Assembly (NCBI RefSeq): GCF_026627925.1
Contig: NZ_JAPNLE010000009.1
Span: 5,022,001-5,086,000 of the forward strand
From: Cupriavidus sp. D39
Lineage (GTDB): Bacteria; Pseudomonadota; Gammaproteobacteria; Burkholderiales; Burkholderiaceae
Length of the DNA stretch: 64,000 bases
Direction: 5' to 3'
The position numbers were made by a program, and so were the translations under genes. The notes under the pieces are model-generated. The model saw only the letters and a list, made by a program, of their open reading frames with translations, did not search any database and was not told the origin of the DNA. Each line of letters opens with the position of its first letter. Within the stretch, counting starts at the first letter, position 1. Shown here one piece after another: positions 20,878 to 30,861 of this stretch.

Positions 20878-21759
20878 ATGTGGATCGATACCCATTGCCA
20901 CCTCGACGCCGGTGAATTCGATGCCGACCGTGACGCCGTTGCCGCCGCCGCTGCCACGGCGGGGGTGACGGGCATCGTGCTGCCGGCGGTGGCCGTGTCG
21001 AACTTCGCCGCGGTGCGCTCGCTGGCGCACCGCCACGATAGCTGCGTCTACGCGCTGGGGATCCATCCGCTGTGCACGCCGGGTGCGGGGCGGGGCGACC
21101 TCGACGCCTTGCGCCGCGAGGTGCAGGCCTCGCTGGCCGATCCGCGCTTTGTCGGCATCGGCGAGATCGGGCTCGACTTCTTCGTGCCCGGCCTCGATGC
21201 CGCGCATCAGGCCTGGATCTATGCCGAGCAGCTCAAGCTTGCCCGCGAGTTCGACTTGCCGGTGCTGCTGCACGTGCGCAAGTCGCAGGACCAGGTGGCG
21301 GCCCAGTTGCGCCGCATCGGCGTGCGCCAGGGCATTGCCCATGCCTTCAACGGCAGCGTGCAGCAGGCCCGGGGGTTTATCGACCAGGGCCTCAAGCTGG
21401 GCTTTGGCGGCAACCTGACCTTCAGCCGCGCCAACCAGATCCGGCGCCTGGCGGCGGAGCTGCCGCTCGACGCCATCGTGCTCGAGACAGACGCGCCCGA
21501 CATCGCACCTGCATGGCTGTCCGACGACCAGTTTGGCGAGCAGCACAAGGCGCGCAACACGCCTGCCGAAGTGGCCGGCGTGGCCCGGGTGCTGGGCGAG
21601 TTGCGCGGCCTCGAAGCCGCGCCGCTGGCGCAGGCGATGTGGCGCAACTCCGTGGGCGCATTGCCGCGGCTGGGCGCGTTTGCGGCAACCATGTTCCCCT
21701 CAGCATTGCCTGCCCCGGCCCCGGCCGAAACAATCGGCAACCAACCCGTTTCATCCTGA
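20878..21759 (+). CDS. tatD: TatD-family metal-dependent hydrolase
   Basis: A TIM-barrel nuclease or deoxyribonuclease of 293 residues. Metal ligands are visible in order: DTHCHLD at the N-terminus, the Glu of GEIGLDFF, the His of LLHVRKS, the His of AHAFNGS, and the Asp of ETDAPD. It probably binds two divalent cations. It starts 33 bp after lolD and may be cotranscribed. A short Ala/Pro-rich tail follows the barrel. TatD proteins act in DNA repair or quality control; the exact paralogue (TatD, YcfH or YjjV) is uncertain. Confidence 0.88.
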   Translation: MWIDTHCHLDAGEFDADRDAVAAAAATAGVTGIVLPAVAVSNFAAVRSLAHRHDSCVYALGIHPLCTPGAGRGDLDALRREVQASLADPRFVGIGEIGLDFFVPGLDAAHQAWIYAEQLKLAREFDLPVLLHVRKSQDQVAAQLRRIGVRQGIAHAFNGSVQQARGFIDQGLKLGFGGNLTFSRANQIRRLAAELPLDAIVLETDAPDIAPAWLSDDQFGEQHKARNTPAEVAGVARVLGELRGLEAAPLAQAMWRNSVGALPRLGAFAATMFPSALPAPAPAETIGNQPVSS

Positions 21760-21832
21760 CAAGCCTCACGGCCGGTGACGGCCGTATAAGCGAGACGCAT
21801 CCGATATCCCATCTAACCGTTGGGGAATCCGC

Positions 21833-24278
21833 ATGCGTCTGTTCTTGCTCGCCTTCGTGGGGCGGGCTGCTGGTGGCTGCAGCAACAAGGCTCGCTGCCG
21901 CGTGGCGGCGCGGCGTGGGTGTTGGCGGCTGCCGGGCTCCTGGCGGCCGCGCTCGCGCTGCGTCTGCGCACGCGCCATACCGGCTGGGCGCGGTTGGCCT
22001 TGATCGCGTTGTCGCTGTTGGCTGGCTTCGGCTGGTCGGCGTGGCGCGCCGAGGTTCGCCTGGGCGAGCGCCTGGCGAGCGCGCAGGAAGGCGTGGACCT
22101 GGTGGTGAGCGGCGTGGTGGCCGGGCTGCCGGCCCAGGCCGCGCGCGGCCAGCGCTTCGCGTTCGCGCTCGACGATGCGGGCGGCATGCCTTCCCGCGTC
22201 TTGCTGGGCTGGGAGGACGCGCCGGCCGGCTTGCGTCCGGGCGAGCGTTACGTCTTCACGGTGCGCTTGCGCCAGCCCCATGGCCTGGCCAACCCACATG
22301 GCTTCGATTACGAGTTCTGGCTGATGGCGGCGGGGCTTGGCGCCACCGGCTACGTGCGCGATGCCATGGGCGAGCCGCGAGACGCTGTCGGCGAACGGCT
22401 CGCGTGGCGAATCGCGCGATGGCGGGCGCAGGTGCGCGATCACGTCTTGCAAAGCCTGCCAGCCGATGCCCGCTTTGTGCCAGTGCTGGCTGCCCTGGTG
22501 GTAGGCGATCAGCGCGGAATCCAGCAGCGCGACTGAACCTTGTTCACGCGCACCGGCATCGGCCACCTGATCAGCATTTCCGGCCTGCATATCACCATGA
22601 TTTCCGGCCTTTTCTCCAGCCTCGTCTATTGGCTGTGGCGGCATTCGTTCGGGCTCGGGCGATGGCTGCCGCGGCCCTTGCCGCTGTGGTGGCCGGCACG
22701 GCGCGCCGCACTGGTGGGCGCGGTGATTGCCGGCTTCATCTACGGTCTGCTGGCGGGCATGCAGGTGCCGGCGCTGCGCACCGTGTCGATGTTGGTGGTG
22801 GCGGCGCTGGCGCTATGGAGCGGGCGCACGCCGCCGGTCTCGCTGGTGCTGTCCTGGGCCGCGTTCGTGGCGATCGGGCTAGACCCTTGGGCGGTGCTGT
22901 CGCCCGGCTTCTGGCTTTCCTTCGGCGCGGTGGGCGTGATCTTCCTGGCCGCGGCGCAACCGGCCAATCACGCTACGCTGACGCGTTGGCAGCGTTTTCG
23001 AGCCAGCCTGGCGCAGGCCACGCGCACGCAATGGTCCGTCACCATCGGGCTGGTGCCGCTGACCTTGCTGCTGTTCCAGCAGGTCTCGGTGATTTCGCCG
23101 CTGGCCAATGCGGCGGCGATCCCGCTGGTCAGCCTGCTGGTGACGCCGATGGCGTTGCTGGCGGCGGCGGTGCCGGCGCCGCTGGCGGGCTGGTTGCTCA
23201 GCCCCGCGCATCTGTTGCTGCACTGGCTGGTGCTGGGCCTGGAGTGGCTGTCGGCGCCGCCGTGGGCGGTGTGGCAGGCCGCGCGCGCCGGGCCGGTGGC
23301 GCTAGCGCTGGCCGTGCTCGGCTCGCTGCTGTTGCTGGCGCCCGTGCGCTGTGGCGTGCGCGCGCGCCTGCATGGCGTGGTGCTGCTGTTGCCGATGGTG
23401 CTGGCGGGGCGGCAGCCGGTGGCGCACGGGGAGTTTCGCGCCACCGCGATCGATATCGGGCAGGGCACGGCGGTGCTGGTGGAAACGCGCTCGCGCGTGC
23501 TGCTCTACGATGCCGGGCCGGGTCGGGTTACGGCTGGGGCGCCGGGCGTGGCGAGCTGGGCAGCAGCGCCGGCGCGCGGGCCATCGAGCCGTTCCTGCGC
23601 GGCGCCGGCGTGCGCCGGCTGGACACGCTGGTGATCAGCCATGAAGACGCCGACCATGCGGGCGGCGCGCGCGACATCATGGCGGCGCTGACGGTGGACA
23701 CCCTGCTGTCGGGCGCGCCGCCGGGACATCGGCTGCTGGTGCCGCCGGCGAACGCTGCGCACCTGGAGGCGCAGCCCTGCGCGGCGGGCCAGCAGTGGGA
23801 GTGGGATGGCGTGCGCTTTGCCATGCTGCATCCCTTGCCGGGCGCCGCGCAGAATGCCGCCATCGACAGCAATGCGCGCAGTTGCGTGCTCAAGCTGGCG
23901 GGCAGCGCGCGCAGCCTCCTGCTGACCGGCGATATCGCCCGGCGCGACGAGGCGGCGCTGCTGGCGCGCCTGTCCACGCAAGACTTGCGCGCGGACTTCC
24001 TGCAGGTGCCGCATCACGGCAGCAACACCTCATCGAGCGGCGCGTTCCTGGCCGTGGTGGCGCCGGAGGTCGCGCTGTTCCAGGTGGGCTACCGCAACCG
24101 CCACCGGCATCCGCGGCCCGAGATCTGGGACCGCTACGGCTCGCACGAGATCGCGCGCTATCGCAGCGACGAAACCGGCGCGGTCCAGCTTACGACGCGC
24201 GGCGAGTCTTACGCGCTGCGGGCTTACCGCCAGCACGAGCGGCGCTACTGGCGCGCGGCGCCGCCTGCGCCTCGTTGA
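21833..24278 (+). pseudogene. comEC: DNA uptake channel ComEC/Rec2, interrupted three times
   Basis: The inner-membrane channel that carries single-stranded DNA in natural transformation. The N-terminal DUF4131 region, the Competence domain with many membrane helices (FTRTGIGHLISISGLHITM onward) and the C-terminal metallo-beta-lactamase domain (VISHEDADHAGG and VPHHGSNTSSS) are all present. Three lesions are seen: a missing G in 21859-21862 after MRLFLLAFV, a TGA at 22534-22536 where TGG would read QRDWTLFTRTG, and a missing G in 23520-23522 after LLYDAGPG. The two deletions fit the error pattern of the window. The stop is a substitution and could be a genuine mutation. If all three are errors, this is an intact gene of ~815 residues. 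Its end overlaps hexR in antisense. Confidence 0.8.
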
Positions 24279-25128
24279 GGTGCGCGGGCTCGGCCTGGGC
24301 GATACGGCGCTCGCGCAGGTGCGCCTTGGCGCGTTGCAGGCCCGCGCAGACGGTGTCGGCGCGTTCCAGGGCAACGCCCGCTGCCAGCACGTCGCCCAGT
24401 ACCAGGTGGCAGATGCGGGAGGTCATCGGGGTGTAGACCTGGCTGTCTTCTTCCACGTCCGAGAACACGCAGACGTCGGCCAGCGCGGCCAGCGGCGAGC
24501 CGCTGTGGGTCAGCGCCAGCACGCTGGCGCCGCTGGCGCAGGCCAGCGTGGCGGCGGCCAGCATGTCCCAGGTGCGCCCGCTGTTGGAGACCAGCACCGC
24601 CACATCGCCGGGCCCGAGCAGTGCCGCCGACATGCTGAAGACGTGCGAGTCCGAGTAGGCAACGGTGGGCATGCCGAGGCGGAAGAACTTGTGCTGGATA
24701 TCCAGGGCGACGATGCCCGAATTGCCGCAGCCATAGAACTCGATGCGCCTGGCCGCGGCGAGCAGCTGGATGCCGTGCTCGATCTGGTCCGCGGACAGCG
24801 CGTTGCGCACCGTCATCAGGGTGGCGATGGTGCGGTCGAACACCTTGCCGGCGATATCGGCAGGGCGGTCCTCGGCCTTGACGTCCTGGTGCACGAAGGG
24901 CGTGCCGCCGCCCACGTTCTGGGCGAACTGGAGCTTGAACTCGCGAAAGCCGTCGTAGCCCAGCGCCGCGCAAAAGCGCGCAATGGTGGGCTGGGACACG
25001 CCCGCGCGCTCGGCCAGCTCGGGCATCGACAAGCGGATCACGCTGGCGCCGTGGCGGGCGACATAGTCGGCAAGGCGGCGTTCGGAGGGGCGAAGCGTGT
25101 CGTAGACGGCAAGAATTCGGTCGCGCAT
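24190..25128 (-). CDS. hexR: HexR, RpiR-family regulator of sugar catabolism
   Basis: A 312-residue repressor with an N-terminal HTH_6 domain (about residues 1-77; SMPELAERAGVSQPTIARFC) and a C-terminal SIS sugar-phosphate-binding domain (about 110-260; IEFYGCGNSGIVA and VLVSNSGRTWDM). HexR proteins usually sense 2-keto-3-deoxy-6-phosphogluconate and control Entner-Doudoroff genes. The divergent neighbour edd and two TGTAG-N5-CTACA palindromes support that role here. The ATG 25128 was chosen by HTH alignment; no purine-rich site precedes it, and the frame is open to 25302. A basic Ala-rich tail of ~40 residues overlaps the end of comEC by 89 bp. Confidence 0.85.
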   Translation of the reverse strand: MRDRILAVYDTLRPSERRLADYVARHGASVIRLSMPELAERAGVSQPTIARFCAALGYDGFREFKLQFAQNVGGGTPFVHQDVKAEDRPADIAGKVFDRTIATLMTVRNALSADQIEHGIQLLAAARRIEFYGCGNSGIVALDIQHKFFRLGMPTVAYSDSHVFSMSAALLGPGDVAVLVSNSGRTWDMLAAATLACASGASVLALTHSGSPLAALADVCVFSDVEEDSQVYTPMTSRICHLVLGDVLAAGVALERADTVCAGLQRAKAHLRERRIAQAEPAHLNEAQAAPRASSAARAGGKPAARKTRRAS

Positions 25129-25210
25129 GGTAGAGGAGGGATGGCTGTCTGTGCCGGGGAATTGTTTTGGCTCTGGCCCCGGAATCCGTGGCTCGACGGA
25201 TCGAGCCGCA

Positions 25211-25225
25211 TGTAGATATTCTACA
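25211..25225. promoter_or_regulatory. HexR-like operator proximal to hexR
   Basis: TGTAGATATTCTACA, a perfect TGTAG-N5-CTACA dyad, 83 bp upstream of the hexR start. It fits the consensus described for HexR. It may mediate autoregulation or cooperate with the second site. Confidence 0.75.
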
Positions 25226-25354
25226 GAATTAGAGGCGATGTCATTGTGGCTTCGGTGAGGCGGATGGCTAGGGATTTCACCTATGTGAGCCAAAAATACC
25301 ATGAATAAAGCGCTTTGTGATGCGTGCGCGTAGTGTTTTCAAATTGTCTTTAGA

Positions 25355-25374
25355 TATAATGTAGAAAATCTACA
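25355..25374 (+). promoter_or_regulatory. edd promoter -10 box with overlapping HexR-like operator
   Basis: A perfect -10 TATAAT at 25355-25360 runs directly into TGTAGAAAATCTACA at 25360-25374. A repressor here would cover the start point, about 80 bases before the edd ATG. The -35 region is weak (no good TTGACA about 17 bases upstream). Confidence 0.75.
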
Positions 25375-25453
25375 AGCAATAGCACCCAGTAGCGCCAACT
25401 AAGTCCCCCAGTCCTCCCGGATACGATCAGGCATCACGACCAGGAACTCCCCA

Positions 25454-27340
25454 ATGTCAAAAGCCCTCCACGCCGAAGTCCACGCCGTCACCGAGCGCGT
25501 GATCGCACGCAGCCGGCGCAGCCGCGCCGCCTATCTCGCGCGCTGCGAACGCGCCCAGCAGGAGCTCGGTCCCTTGCGCGGGCTGTCCTGCGCCAACCTC
25601 GCGCACGGCCTGGCCGCGCTGCCCGCGCATGACAAGCTCAAGCTACGGGTCGAGCATGCCGCCAACCTCGGCATCGTCACCGCGTACAACGACATGCTGT
25701 CGGCCCACCAACCGTACGAGCGTTATCCCGGCGTGATCCGCGAGGCCGCGCGTGCCGTTGGCGCGGTGGCGCAGGTGGCGGGCGGGGTGCCGGCGATGTG
25801 CGACGGCATCACGCAGGGCAATGCCGGCATGGAGCTGTCGCTGTTTTCGCGCGACGCCATTGCGATGGCCACGGCGGTCTCCTTGTCGCACAACACCTTC
25901 GATGCCGCGCTCATGCTGGGCGTGTGCGACAAGATCGTGCCGGGCCTGCTGATGGGCGCGCTGCAGTTCGGCCACCTGCCGGTGGTATTCGTGCCGGCCG
26001 GGCCGATGTCGACGGGCTTGTCCAACAAGGAGAAGGCACGCGTGCGCCAGCTTTACGCAACCGGCCAGGTGGGCCGCGAAGCGTTGCTGGAGGCCGAGTG
26101 CGAGGCCTATCACGGCGCCGGCACGTGCACCTTCTACGGCACCGCCAACAGCAACCAGTTCCTGATGGAAATCATGGGCCTGCATATGCCGGGCGCGGCC
26201 TTCGTGCATCCGGACAGTGGCCTGCGCGACGCGCTCACCGCCGCCGCCGCGCAACGCGCGCTGGCCCTGACGGCGCGGGGCGGCGACTACCTGCCGCTGG
26301 CCCGCATCGTGGACGAGCGCGCGGTAATCAACGCCGTGGTCGGCCTGCTGGCCACGGGTGGCTCGACCAACCACACCATCCACCTGGTGGCGATGGCGCG
26401 CGCGGCGGGCATCCTCATCGACTGGGACGATTTCGATCGTCTCTCTCGCATCACGCCGCTGCTGGCGCGGGTCTACCCCAACGGCTCGGCCGACGTGAAC
26501 CACTTCCACGCCGCGGGCGGCGTGGCCTACGTGATTCGCCAGCTGCTCACCGCCGGCTTGCTGCACGAGGACGTGGAGACCGTGGTCGGGCGTGGCCTGG
26601 CCCGCTATACGCAAGAGCCCGTGATGATCGACGGCGTGCTCCAGTGGCGCGATGGCGCGGCTGTCAGCGGCGATGCCGCGGTACTGGCCACCGCGGCCGA
26701 ACCGTTCTCCGCCGAGGGTGGCTTGCGCCTGCTGCAGGGCAATCTTGGCCGCGGCATGATCAAGGTGTCGGCGGTGGCGGACGAGCATCGCGTGGTGGAA
26801 GCGCCGGCACGCGTTTTTGACTCGCAAGAGCAATTGCAGGCCGCGTTCGAGGCCGGCGAGTTCACGGGCGACATGATCGCGGTCGTGCGTTTCCAGGGGC
26901 CCAACGCCAACGGCATGCCTGAACTGCACCGCCTCACCCCGGTGCTCGGCGCGCTGCAGGACGCCGGCCACAAGGTTGCGCTGGTGACCGATGGCCGCAT
27001 GTCCGGCGCCTCCGGCAAGGTGCCAGCGGTCATCCATGTGGGGCCTGAGGCACTTGCTGGCGGCCCGCTGGCGCGCGTGCGCGACGGCGACCGGATCCGC
27101 GTGGACGCCGTGGCGGGCACGCTGGAATGGCTTGGCGCCGCCAACGGCGACGGTGACCTGGCGACGCGTGCCTCGGCCGTGCTGCCAGACGACGCCTTCA
27201 CGAATTTCAGCGTTGGCCGGGGCCTGTTCGGGCTGTTCCGGCGCAATGCGCGGATCGCGGAGGAGGGCGGCAGCGCGCTGGACCTGTCCGAGGCCGACGC
27301 GCCCGGCGCTGTCCAAATGGGCGCGGCCGTCGCACAATAG
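25454..27340 (+). CDS. edd: phosphogluconate dehydratase (Entner-Doudoroff)
   Basis: A 628-residue enzyme of the IlvD/Edd family. It converts 6-phosphogluconate to 2-keto-3-deoxy-6-phosphogluconate with the help of an iron-sulfur cluster. Cluster-region cysteines are in [20 protein letters not shown] and [14 protein letters not shown]. The C-terminal [18 protein letters not shown] is the usual family signature. It starts at the ATG 25454 with AGGA ten bases upstream. The gene is probably repressed by HexR and precedes gntK, which makes its substrate; no eda or zwf is adjacent. Confidence 0.95.
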   Translation: MSKALHAEVHAVTERVIARSRRSRAAYLARCERAQQELGPLRGLSCANLAHGLAALPAHDKLKLRVEHAANLGIVTAYNDMLSAHQPYERYPGVIREAARAVGAVAQVAGGVPAMCDGITQGNAGMELSLFSRDAIAMATAVSLSHNTFDAALMLGVCDKIVPGLLMGALQFGHLPVVFVPAGPMSTGLSNKEKARVRQLYATGQVGREALLEAECEAYHGAGTCTFYGTANSNQFLMEIMGLHMPGAAFVHPDSGLRDALTAAAAQRALALTARGGDYLPLARIVDERAVINAVVGLLATGGSTNHTIHLVAMARAAGILIDWDDFDRLSRITPLLARVYPNGSADVNHFHAAGGVAYVIRQLLTAGLLHEDVETVVGRGLARYTQEPVMIDGVLQWRDGAAVSGDAAVLATAAEPFSAEGGLRLLQGNLGRGMIKVSAVADEHRVVEAPARVFDSQEQLQAAFEAGEFTGDMIAVVRFQGPNANGMPELHRLTPVLGALQDAGHKVALVTDGRMSGASGKVPAVIHVGPEALAGGPLARVRDGDRIRVDAVAGTLEWLGAANGDGDLATRASAVLPDDAFTNFSVGRGLFGLFRRNARIAEEGGSALDLSEADAPGAVQMGAAVAQ

Positions 27341-27528
27341 GCAGCGCCCCATAAATTTGTGTCATTTGTGTCCCCGGCAGTCGACGGCTGGCGGGGACGA
27401 CCCCGAGCCGGCCCATGCGGGTCCTATCATGGCTTCATGGCTGAATGCTTCCGGAACCGATCGGCGGCCGGCGCGGGGACTACCGACAAGGATGGGAAAA
27501 CCATCCGAACATGATCGTTGGAGCAGAC

Positions 27529-28098
27529 ATGATCTACATCCTGATGGGCGTTTCCGGCAGCGGAAAGACCACGGTCGGCCAACTGCTGGCCAAGACCTTG
27601 CAATGCGGCTTCCATGACGCCGATGAATTCCACAGCGCCGCCAACAAGGCGAAGATGCACAATGGCATCCCGCTGACCGACGACGACCGCTGGCCCTGGC
27701 TGGCCGCGATGCGCGCGGCGATCGATACGGCCCGCGCCGAAGGGCGCACCCACGTGTTTACCTGTTCCGCGCTGCGGCAAACCTACCGCGACCGCCTGAC
27801 GCCCGCCGACGGCGGCGTGACCTTTGTCTACATGAAGGGCGATGCGGCCGTCATTGGCGGCCGCCTGGCCGAGCGCAGCGACCACTTTTTCAATCCCGCC
27901 CTGCTGCAGAGTCAGTTCGAGACCCTGGAGGAGCCGCGCGATGCCCTGGTGCTCGATATTCGCCAGACGCCGGAGGCGCTGGTGCAGCGCATCCTGGCCG
28001 GAGTGCAGGCGCAAAGGCGCGGCGATCGCCCGCTAGGGCGATCGCCAATGCCGGCCCGAAGCCAAGGCTGGCAAACATCTTGCTTAATCCATGTTTGA
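27529..28098 (+). CDS. gntK: gluconokinase
   Basis: A P-loop kinase of 189 residues that phosphorylates gluconate to 6-phosphogluconate, the substrate of Edd. Walker A is GVSGSGKTT at the N-terminus; FHDADEFHSAANKAKM and FTCSALRQTYRDRL are family motifs. The ATG 27529 has GGAG six bases upstream and gives MIYILMGVSG; an in-frame ATG at 27511 is less likely. The last ~25 residues (after RILAGVQAQRR) look non-conserved and are read through a perfect inverted repeat, so the true end may be earlier. It lies 188 bp after edd. Confidence 0.9.
   Translation: MIYILMGVSGSGKTTVGQLLAKTLQCGFHDADEFHSAANKAKMHNGIPLTDDDRWPWLAAMRAAIDTARAEGRTHVFTCSALRQTYRDRLTPADGGVTFVYMKGDAAVIGGRLAERSDHFFNPALLQSQFETLEEPRDALVLDIRQTPEALVQRILAGVQAQRRGDRPLGRSPMPARSQGWQTSCLIHV
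28021..28046. repeat. GGCGATCGCC inverted repeat at the gntK end
   Basis: GGCGATCGCC at 28021-28030 and again at 28037-28046, with six bases between. Each half is itself a palindrome, so it is also a direct repeat. It could form a hairpin near the end of gntK, but no T-run follows. Confidence 0.6.
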
Positions 28099-28300
28099 TG
28101 GCGCGAATGCTTGCCGCTTGCGGCTTTCGTGGTCATAGGTATCCTATAGGGACAGCACTTCGAAGCATGACGAGACGGTCCGCGGCCAGGCCGCCGGGCC
28201 TCGGGTGGTGATCTCAAGGTGCTGTGCCGGGAACAACAAGCCAATCAAAACGGGTAGCCGGCAGTTTGGGCGGCACTCAAATCATGGGGGAACGGCCATC

Positions 28301-29773
28301 ATGGCGGCGCGGTTTTTCGACGAGATGCTCGATTGGCAAGATGGCGTGGCTGCAGCAATCCACGCTGGCGAGTCCCTGCCGGCAGGTGCCGTGCGGGGGC
28401 ATTACAAGCAGTTCGCGGATTGGTTGGCGCGCCAGTCCGAAGGCACCATGGACAACAAGCGCGCCGAGGCTGATCTGATCTTCCGGCGCGTGGGCATCAC
28501 GTTCGCCGTTTACGGTGAAAAAGACGAGTCCAACAGCGGCACCGAGCGGACCATCCCGTTCGACGTCATTCCCCGCATCTTCCCCGCCAGCGAGTGGGCA
28601 ACGCTCGAGCGCGGCCTGCGCCAGCGGGTGTCGGCGCTGAACCGCTTCATCCACGATATCTACCACGGGCAGGACATCATCCGCGCCGGTGTGATCCCAC
28701 CCGACCAGATCTATAACAACGCGCAGTACCGCCCCGAGATGCTCGGCATCGACGTGCCCCGCGATATCTATGCCCACGTGGCAGGCATCGACGTGGTGCG
28801 CGCGGGCGAGGGCGAGTTCTACGTGCTGGAAGACAACCTGCGCGTGCCCTCCGGCGTGTCCTACATGCTGGAGAACCGCAAGATGATGATGCGGTTGTTC
28901 CCGGACCTGTTCGCGCGCAATCGCGTGGCGCCTGTCGCGCACTATCCCGACCTGCTGCTCGACATGCTGCGCGGCGTCTCGCCGCAGAACATTGCCGACC
29001 CCACGGTGGTGGTGCTCACGCCCGGCATGTACAACTCCGCCTACTTCGAGCATGCCTTCCTGGCCCAGCAAATGGGCGTGGAGCTGGTCGAGGGCAGCGA
29101 CCTGTTCGTGCAGGACGATCACCTCTACATGCGCACCACCCAGGGCCCGCAGCGCATCGATGTGATCTACCGCCGGGTCGACGACGATTTCCTCGACCCG
29201 CTGGTGTTCCGCTCGGATTCCACGCTGGGCGCGGCGGGCCTGCTCTCGGTCTATCGTGCCGGCAATGTCACCATCTGCAACGCCATTGGCACGGGCGTGG
29301 CCGACGACAAGTCGATCTATCCCTACGTGCCCGACATGATCCGCTTCTACCTCGGCGAGGAAGCGATCCTCAACAACGTGCCGACGTACATGTGCCGCCG
29401 CCCGGACGACCTACAGTACGTGCTGGACCACATGAGTGAGCTGGTGGTCAAGGAAACCCATGGCGCCGGCGGCTACGGCATGCTGGTGGGGCCTGCCGCC
29501 ACGCGCGCGGAGATCGATACGTTCCGCGAGGTCGTGCGCGCGCGTCCCGAGCAGTACATCGCGCAGCCCACGCTGGCGCTTTCCACCTGCCCGACGTATG
29601 TCGAGTCGGGGATCGCGCCGCGCCACATCGACCTGCGTCCGTTCGTGCTGTCCGGCAAGGACGTGCGCATGGTGCCGGGAGGGCTGACCCGCGTGGCGCT
29701 GCGCGAAGGCTCGCTGGTGGTCAACTCCTCGCAGGGCGGAGGCACCAAGGACACCTGGGTGCTGGAGCGCTGA
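28301..29773 (+). CDS. circularly permuted ATP-grasp protein of the Anbu cluster
   Basis: A 490-residue protein of the circularly permuted ATP-grasp type (older names DUF404/DUF407). Such enzymes are predicted to form peptide or amide bonds from ATP. Family stretches include FVLEDNLRVPSG-like YVLEDNLRVPSGVSYM, the IDVIYRRVDDDFLDP segment, VVKETHGAGGYGMLVGP and the C-terminal VNSSQGGGTKDTWVLE. The start is the ATG 28301 behind GGGGGA; an in-frame start at 28205 is weaker. It is the first of four genes that recur together: ATP-grasp, alpha-E, transglutaminase and Anbu. The substrate is not known. Confidence 0.9.
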   Translation: MAARFFDEMLDWQDGVAAAIHAGESLPAGAVRGHYKQFADWLARQSEGTMDNKRAEADLIFRRVGITFAVYGEKDESNSGTERTIPFDVIPRIFPASEWATLERGLRQRVSALNRFIHDIYHGQDIIRAGVIPPDQIYNNAQYRPEMLGIDVPRDIYAHVAGIDVVRAGEGEFYVLEDNLRVPSGVSYMLENRKMMMRLFPDLFARNRVAPVAHYPDLLLDMLRGVSPQNIADPTVVVLTPGMYNSAYFEHAFLAQQMGVELVEGSDLFVQDDHLYMRTTQGPQRIDVIYRRVDDDFLDPLVFRSDSTLGAAGLLSVYRAGNVTICNAIGTGVADDKSIYPYVPDMIRFYLGEEAILNNVPTYMCRRPDDLQYVLDHMSELVVKETHGAGGYGMLVGPAATRAEIDTFREVVRARPEQYIAQPTLALSTCPTYVESGIAPRHIDLRPFVLSGKDVRMVPGGLTRVALREGSLVVNSSQGGGTKDTWVLER

Positions 29774-29868
29774 CGCGCGGCGCACGCAAGGATTGTTTGT
29801 GATTCCCGCGCTGGCCGCCGCGTTGCCGGCGGCGCGCGGGTGAACAGCGCTGTACGAGGGGACTAAAC

Positions 29869-30822
29869 ATGCTTAGCCGCACCGCCGACCATCTGTTCTG
29901 GATGGCGCGCTATACCGAACGCGCGGAGAACACCGCGCGCATGCTGGACGTGAATTACCAGACGTCGCTGCTGCCGCAATCCGCGGAAGTGGCGGAGCAA
30001 GGCTGGTGGGCCATGCTCGATATCTCCGAGCTGACCACGGTGTTCGACGAAAAGTACGGCCTGCTCACGCGCGATGACGTGATCGATTTCATGGTGCGCG
30101 ACATGACCAATGTCTCGTCCATCATGAGCTGCCTGCGCGCGGCCCGCGAGAACGCGCGCGCGGTGCGCGGCTCGCTGACCACCGAGGTCTGGGAGACCAT
30201 CAACACCACCTGGCTCGACGTGCAGCGCATGATCGCCGACGGCGTGCTGGCGGCGGATCCTTCGCAGTTCTTCGAGTGGGTGAAGTTCCGCTCCCACCTG
30301 GCCCGCGGCGTGCAGTTCGGCACCATGCTCAAGGACGATGCCTTCCACTTCATGCGGCTGGGCACCTTCCTGGAGCGCGCCGACAATACCGCGCGGATTC
30401 TGGACGTGAAGTTCCAGGCCGGCACCGTCGACGACAGCGACCCCAATCGCGACGCAAACGACTTCTATCACTGGGCGGCGGTCTTGCGCTCGGTGTCGGG
30501 CTTCGAGGTGTACCGCAAGGTTTATCGCACCGTGATCACGCCCGAGCGCGTGGCCGAACTGCTGGTGCTGCGCCCCGACATGCCGCGCTCGCTGGTATCG
30601 AGCATGGATGAGGTGGTGTCGATCCTGGCGCTGGTGGGCAACCAGCATTCTTCGGAGACCGAGCGCCAGGCTGGTAAACTTCACGCCGATTTGAAATATG
30701 CGCGCATCGACGACATCTTCGCCGTCGGGCTGCATGCTTACCTGACCAGTTTCCTGGAGCGCATCGGCGACCTCGGCAACGGCATCAGCCGGGATTTCCT
30801 CGTGCCGTTGCTGGCTGCCTGA
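29869..30822 (+). CDS. alpha-E domain protein of the Anbu cluster
   Basis: A 317-residue, mostly helical protein of the alpha-E family. It starts MLSRTADHLFWMARYTERAENTARML; the repeated R-x-x-ERA-N-ARxLD element recurs near residue 165 (FLERADNTARILD), which suggests an internal duplication. The fold is predicted to be a helical bundle; no enzymatic residue is established. It follows the ATP-grasp gene by 95 bp and precedes the transglutaminase by 39 bp, the arrangement seen in many Proteobacteria. It probably works with the ATP-grasp protein, to which it is fused in some species. Confidence 0.9.
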   Translation: MLSRTADHLFWMARYTERAENTARMLDVNYQTSLLPQSAEVAEQGWWAMLDISELTTVFDEKYGLLTRDDVIDFMVRDMTNVSSIMSCLRAARENARAVRGSLTTEVWETINTTWLDVQRMIADGVLAADPSQFFEWVKFRSHLARGVQFGTMLKDDAFHFMRLGTFLERADNTARILDVKFQAGTVDDSDPNRDANDFYHWAAVLRSVSGFEVYRKVYRTVITPERVAELLVLRPDMPRSLVSSMDEVVSILALVGNQHSSETERQAGKLHADLKYARIDDIFAVGLHAYLTSFLERIGDLGNGISRDFLVPLLAA

Positions 30823-30861
30823 CCTATAGAAGTGGGAGGGTCGTGCCGGCCTCGCCACATC

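Noticed and set aside
21072..24278. One long frame of 1068 codons through tatD and comEC
   Set aside because: Only its last ~250 codons are real (the ComEC beta-lactamase domain); the first part is out of frame with tatD and with most of comEC.
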